A DNA stretch of 64,000 nt from Phycisphaerales bacterium (lineage in GTDB: Bacteria > Planctomycetota > Phycisphaerae > UBA1845 > Fen-1342), in the NCBI GenBank assembly GCA_022839625.1, contig JALHJL010000011.1:26440-90439 (forward strand). Reading direction: 5' to 3'. This document shows, one piece after another, positions 62,701 through 64,000 of this stretch; the stretch's first letter is position 1, and each line of letters opens with the position of its first letter. Both the position numbers and the translations under genes were made by a program. The notes below the pieces were generated by a model, which did not search any database, was not told where the DNA came from, and saw only the letters and a program-made list of their open reading frames with translations.

Positions 62701-64000
62701 CGTGGACTGCAATGGGACCGGGCAACCCGACTCGCTGGACATCGCGGACGGCATCAGTCTCGACTGCAACGAGAACGGCATCCCGGACGAGTGCGACCTG
62801 GCCAGCGGCTTCAGCCCCGACTGCAACGGCAACGGAATCCCCGATGAGTGCGAGGTCGCCGACGGCTCGGCCCCGGACTGCAACTTCAACAATGTCCTGG
62901 ACGAGTGCGACATCGTCGCCGGCAGCAGCCAGGACTGCAACGAGAACGGCATCCCGGATGAGTGCGACCTCGGCATCACTCCCGTTGAGCTGATATTCGA
63001 CTTCGACACGAACCCCGGCTGGCACACCCAGGGCCAAGGGCTGTGGGCGTTCGGACAGCCCGCGGGCCTCGGCGGCTCGCGCGGCGGGCCCGACCCCACC
63101 AGCGGCCGCACGGGGAACAACGTCTACGGCTACAACCTCAACGGCGACTACACCAACAACCTGCCCGAGCTGCATCTCACCAGCACCCCGCTGGACCTCA
63201 CCGGCTGGCGGCACACGCGCTTGTCGTTCTGGCGCTGGCTGGGGGTTGAGGCGCCGACCGCCGACCACGCGTACGTGCGCATCAGCACTGACGGCACCAA
63301 CTGGACGACCATCTGGGAAAACTCGACCGAGATCGCTGACACCGCGTGGGTCTACCAGGAGTTCGACATCTCCGCCCTCGCGGACAACCAGCCCACCGTC
63401 TACCTGCGCTGGACCATGGGACCCACCAACGCGTCCTTGCGGTACTGCGGCTGGAACATCGACGACGTCGAGCTGCACGGCGTTACCCTGGCCCGCGTTG
63501 GCGACTGCAACGGCAACGAGGTGCCTGATGAGTGCGACATCGCCAGCGGTGTGAGCGACGACTGCGACAACAACGGCGTGCCCGACGAATGCCAGCCCGA
63601 CGGCGACGGCGATGGTGTCATCGACGCCTGCGACGGCTGCCCCGACGATCCGGACAAGACCGAGCCGGGCGTGTGCGGCTGTGGCGTACCTGACACCGAC
63701 ACCGACGGCGACGGCACGCCGGATTGCTTGGATGAATGCCCGGACGATCCGGACAAGACCGAGCCGGGCGTGTGCGGCTGCGGTGTGCCTGAAACACCGG
63801 GCTGCGACGACCTGTGCCCGGATGACCCGGACAAGACCGAGCCGGGCGTGTGCGGCTGCGGCGTTCCCGACACTGACAGTGATGGCGACGGCACGCCGGA
63901 TTGCAACGACCTGTGTCCTGACGATCCGTTCAAGACTGATCCAGGCGTGTGCGGCTGTGGCGTCGCGGACGATGACTCGGACGGCGACGGCACGCCGGAT
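59732..64000 (+). CDS. Giant secreted protein: tyrosinase-like copper domain, vWA domain, calcium repeats (3' end outside window)
   Basis: At least 1423 residues, still open at the right edge. A signal peptide (ending near LAGTSSLA, about residue 31) is followed by a divergent tyrosinase domain: His91 and His97 (HNFILFHR), then His188-x3-His192 (HGSLHVGVG), and DPTFWMGHVAID with His219. The last three closely follow the CuB site of tyrosinases. A vWA domain begins at VVLVLDRSESM (Asp242, Ser244, Ser246: MIDAS). After beta-rich domains come DCNxNGIPDEC repeats (from about residue 990), a beta-sandwich (about 1090-1250), and DPDKTEPGVCGCG repeats. It is read in full only on the plus strand; an antisense frame of 1330 codons lies opposite. 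Confidence 0.85.
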   Translation, partial: MFPQLRITRTFFTGAACATVMLLAGTSSLADNWRPWNFAEYMPAIPMEVLPWSCATPDPGFGMQLHANEHQNWHCYWPSNVPADLTEEWGHNFILFHRHHVQHSDAWRVENGFDRGESWNFGLNVLIPGDDETLATGFTHCSDGVSERPPAVPCQGCLSLPTALRGQALEQWPTLGMLGSRMQGTFWHGSLHVGVGAEGCSDMATPRFPMNDPTFWMGHVAIDALARDWERLKACDVVLVLDRSESMADNCASGGADPNELPCKLNDARNAVRLFADLVRDARPDGFAHRVALVSFADGATHDLGLTPVAGIVSNNGLDDTPLELALAGLTADGENDLEMGLHHAIMLLEDMGVNPHQAIVVLTDGADHHSRHIEHFGHDLMNRQLCAIGLGEGGHENDLRTLAEDWGGIFVADAQGALDRPTLYGHMLKVFGQIFDEANAATVDLALGAGDVSSLRVLTQVCAGTLTLTHVVVDDGSQPDCDLNLIVAGPSGRLVRPSSPGVEYGSGPGYRFLRVPLPYGGESVGTWKAHAVRPQRVFTHGFTTDAYVTLSEGVTLVRDELHRLSPTGIGRLLYYEDGSASGQSAYRDAINLEFTAGNIVQRVTATSAANFHSLLLEDWDIVVFARQMDRTAQVYDQRLADKLCAGQKALITDFYHPTEGSNPVLQCAGVEPGAGVNYEQVVGDDRLLSGTLALTDRGYPSYAYELSILPDGNWLTQAQSELSQPAIVGTGSPCGAQAAYCSTLVRGLARVEGVVVRPRILVGQNILATFRLTEAHVPADGWDAVSAEVTLFRPDGGPPETYPLYDDGTNGDELIGNNYWSYEIPTPAMMHGPHLLRAKFLLTEAGCTVEREAEYTIIVTEDPDECRHLSAPSFYLAKAGTAVNVGMACATNYCLAPDSYTFTIYDDAGWLCVPDGNGYTPVGTLQLDTGVLGDGGRGACVNDLQPLWVCLPSTAKPGMNTTVVFELRRTSLPEETPIMVTITVQVDTGVDCNGTGQPDSLDIADGISLDCNENGIPDECDLASGFSPDCNGNGIPDECEVADGSAPDCNFNNVLDECDIVAGSSQDCNENGIPDECDLGITPVELIFDFDTNPGWHTQGQGLWAFGQPAGLGGSRGGPDPTSGRTGNNVYGYNLNGDYTNNLPELHLTSTPLDLTGWRHTRLSFWRWLGVEAPTADHAYVRISTDGTNWTTIWENSTEIADTAWVYQEFDISALADNQPTVYLRWTMGPTNASLRYCGWNIDDVELHGVTLARVGDCNGNEVPDECDIASGVSDDCDNNGVPDECQPDGDGDGVIDACDGCPDDPDKTEPGVCGCGVPDTDTDGDGTPDCLDECPDDPDKTEPGVCGCGVPETPGCDDLCPDDPDKTEPGVCGCGVPDTDSDGDGTPDCNDLCPDDPFKTDPGVCGCGVADDDSDGDGTPD
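63616..64000 (+). repeat. Tandem repeats of the thrombospondin-3-like module
   Basis: GACGATCCGGACAAGACCGA recurs four times, each followed by GCCGGGCGTGTGCGGCTG or a near copy and often by GACGGCGACGGCACGCCGGA. Each unit encodes CPDDPDKTEPGVCGCG, with calcium-binding D-x-D-x-D-G-D-G-T-P-D in the longer ones. DNA identity between units is high, so recent expansion is likely. The array runs off the window. Confidence 0.8.

Overview
The window is GC-rich bacterial DNA, most likely from a member of the Planctomycetota (Phycisphaerae or a close relative; this is inference). The pointers are dockerin-like calcium repeats of the form DxNCDGxVxFxDINPFV on secreted proteins, chains of DCNxNGIPDEC repeats on a giant secreted protein, PEP-CTERM sorting tails, an LptD-like outer-membrane protein, and an exopolysaccharide locus of the kind that accompanies exosortase systems. 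No rRNA, CRISPR array, integrase or intact insertion sequence is visible. One tRNA (Leu, anticodon TAG) is present.

Layout. 0-1.6 kb: a secreted zinc metalloprotease with Ig-like and dockerin-like domains, cut by the left edge. 2.1-6.2 kb: etfB, etfA and an acyl-CoA dehydrogenase, a fatty-acid (or related acyl-CoA) oxidation operon behind a good sigma-70 promoter. 6.4-9.5 kb: a TVP38-type membrane protein, tRNA-Leu, an FtsB/DivIC-like protein that ends antisense inside the tRNA, a small lipoprotein and HtpX. 10.5-18.4 kb: an unknown exported protein, two tandem PEP-CTERM paralogues behind a promoter with an inverted repeat, an unknown conserved protein, and LptD. 18.6-28.0 kb, minus strand: one long operon hypC-hypD-hypE-hypA-hypB-hoxF-hoxU-hoxY-hoxH-maturation protease-response regulator. 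It encodes a bidirectional NAD-linked [NiFe] hydrogenase with most of its maturation machinery (hypF is not here) and is preceded by a near-consensus sigma-54 promoter. 28.3-31.9 kb: a coiled-coil protein divergent from a ribbon-helix-helix/Cys-pair regulator that leads a ZnuABC-type metal uptake operon. 32.2-55.3 kb, plus strand: an exopolysaccharide locus opened by a specialised NusG paralogue and containing a Wzz/BY-kinase, an initiating sugar transferase fused to a nucleotidyltransferase/beta-helix-like domain, WecG/TagA, four GT-B glycosyltransferases, two acyltransferases, two deacetylase-like proteins, a heparinase-like lyase, a flippase and an O-antigen-ligase-type protein; many of its genes overlap by four bases (ATGA or GTGA). 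55.3-59.3 kb: two divergent paralogous beta-helix proteins. 59.7-64 kb: a giant secreted protein that runs off the right edge, with a tyrosinase-like copper domain, a vWA domain and thrombospondin-3-like calcium repeats.

Superimposed on this are at least four families of short dispersed repeats: an 88-bp element (three full copies and one fragment), a GC palindrome that supplies the TAG stop codon of four genes in the hydrogenase operon, a CCCCTCCC/GGGAGGGG palindrome that also encodes the tail of the O-antigen ligase, and A+T-rich inverted repeats inside the etf and hox operons. The least expected items are the tyrosinase-vWA protein (hidden beneath a 1330-codon antisense reading frame), the sigma-54 site in front of the hydrogenase operon, the stop-codon palindromes, and a probable non-ATG start (ATT) for one beta-helix protein.
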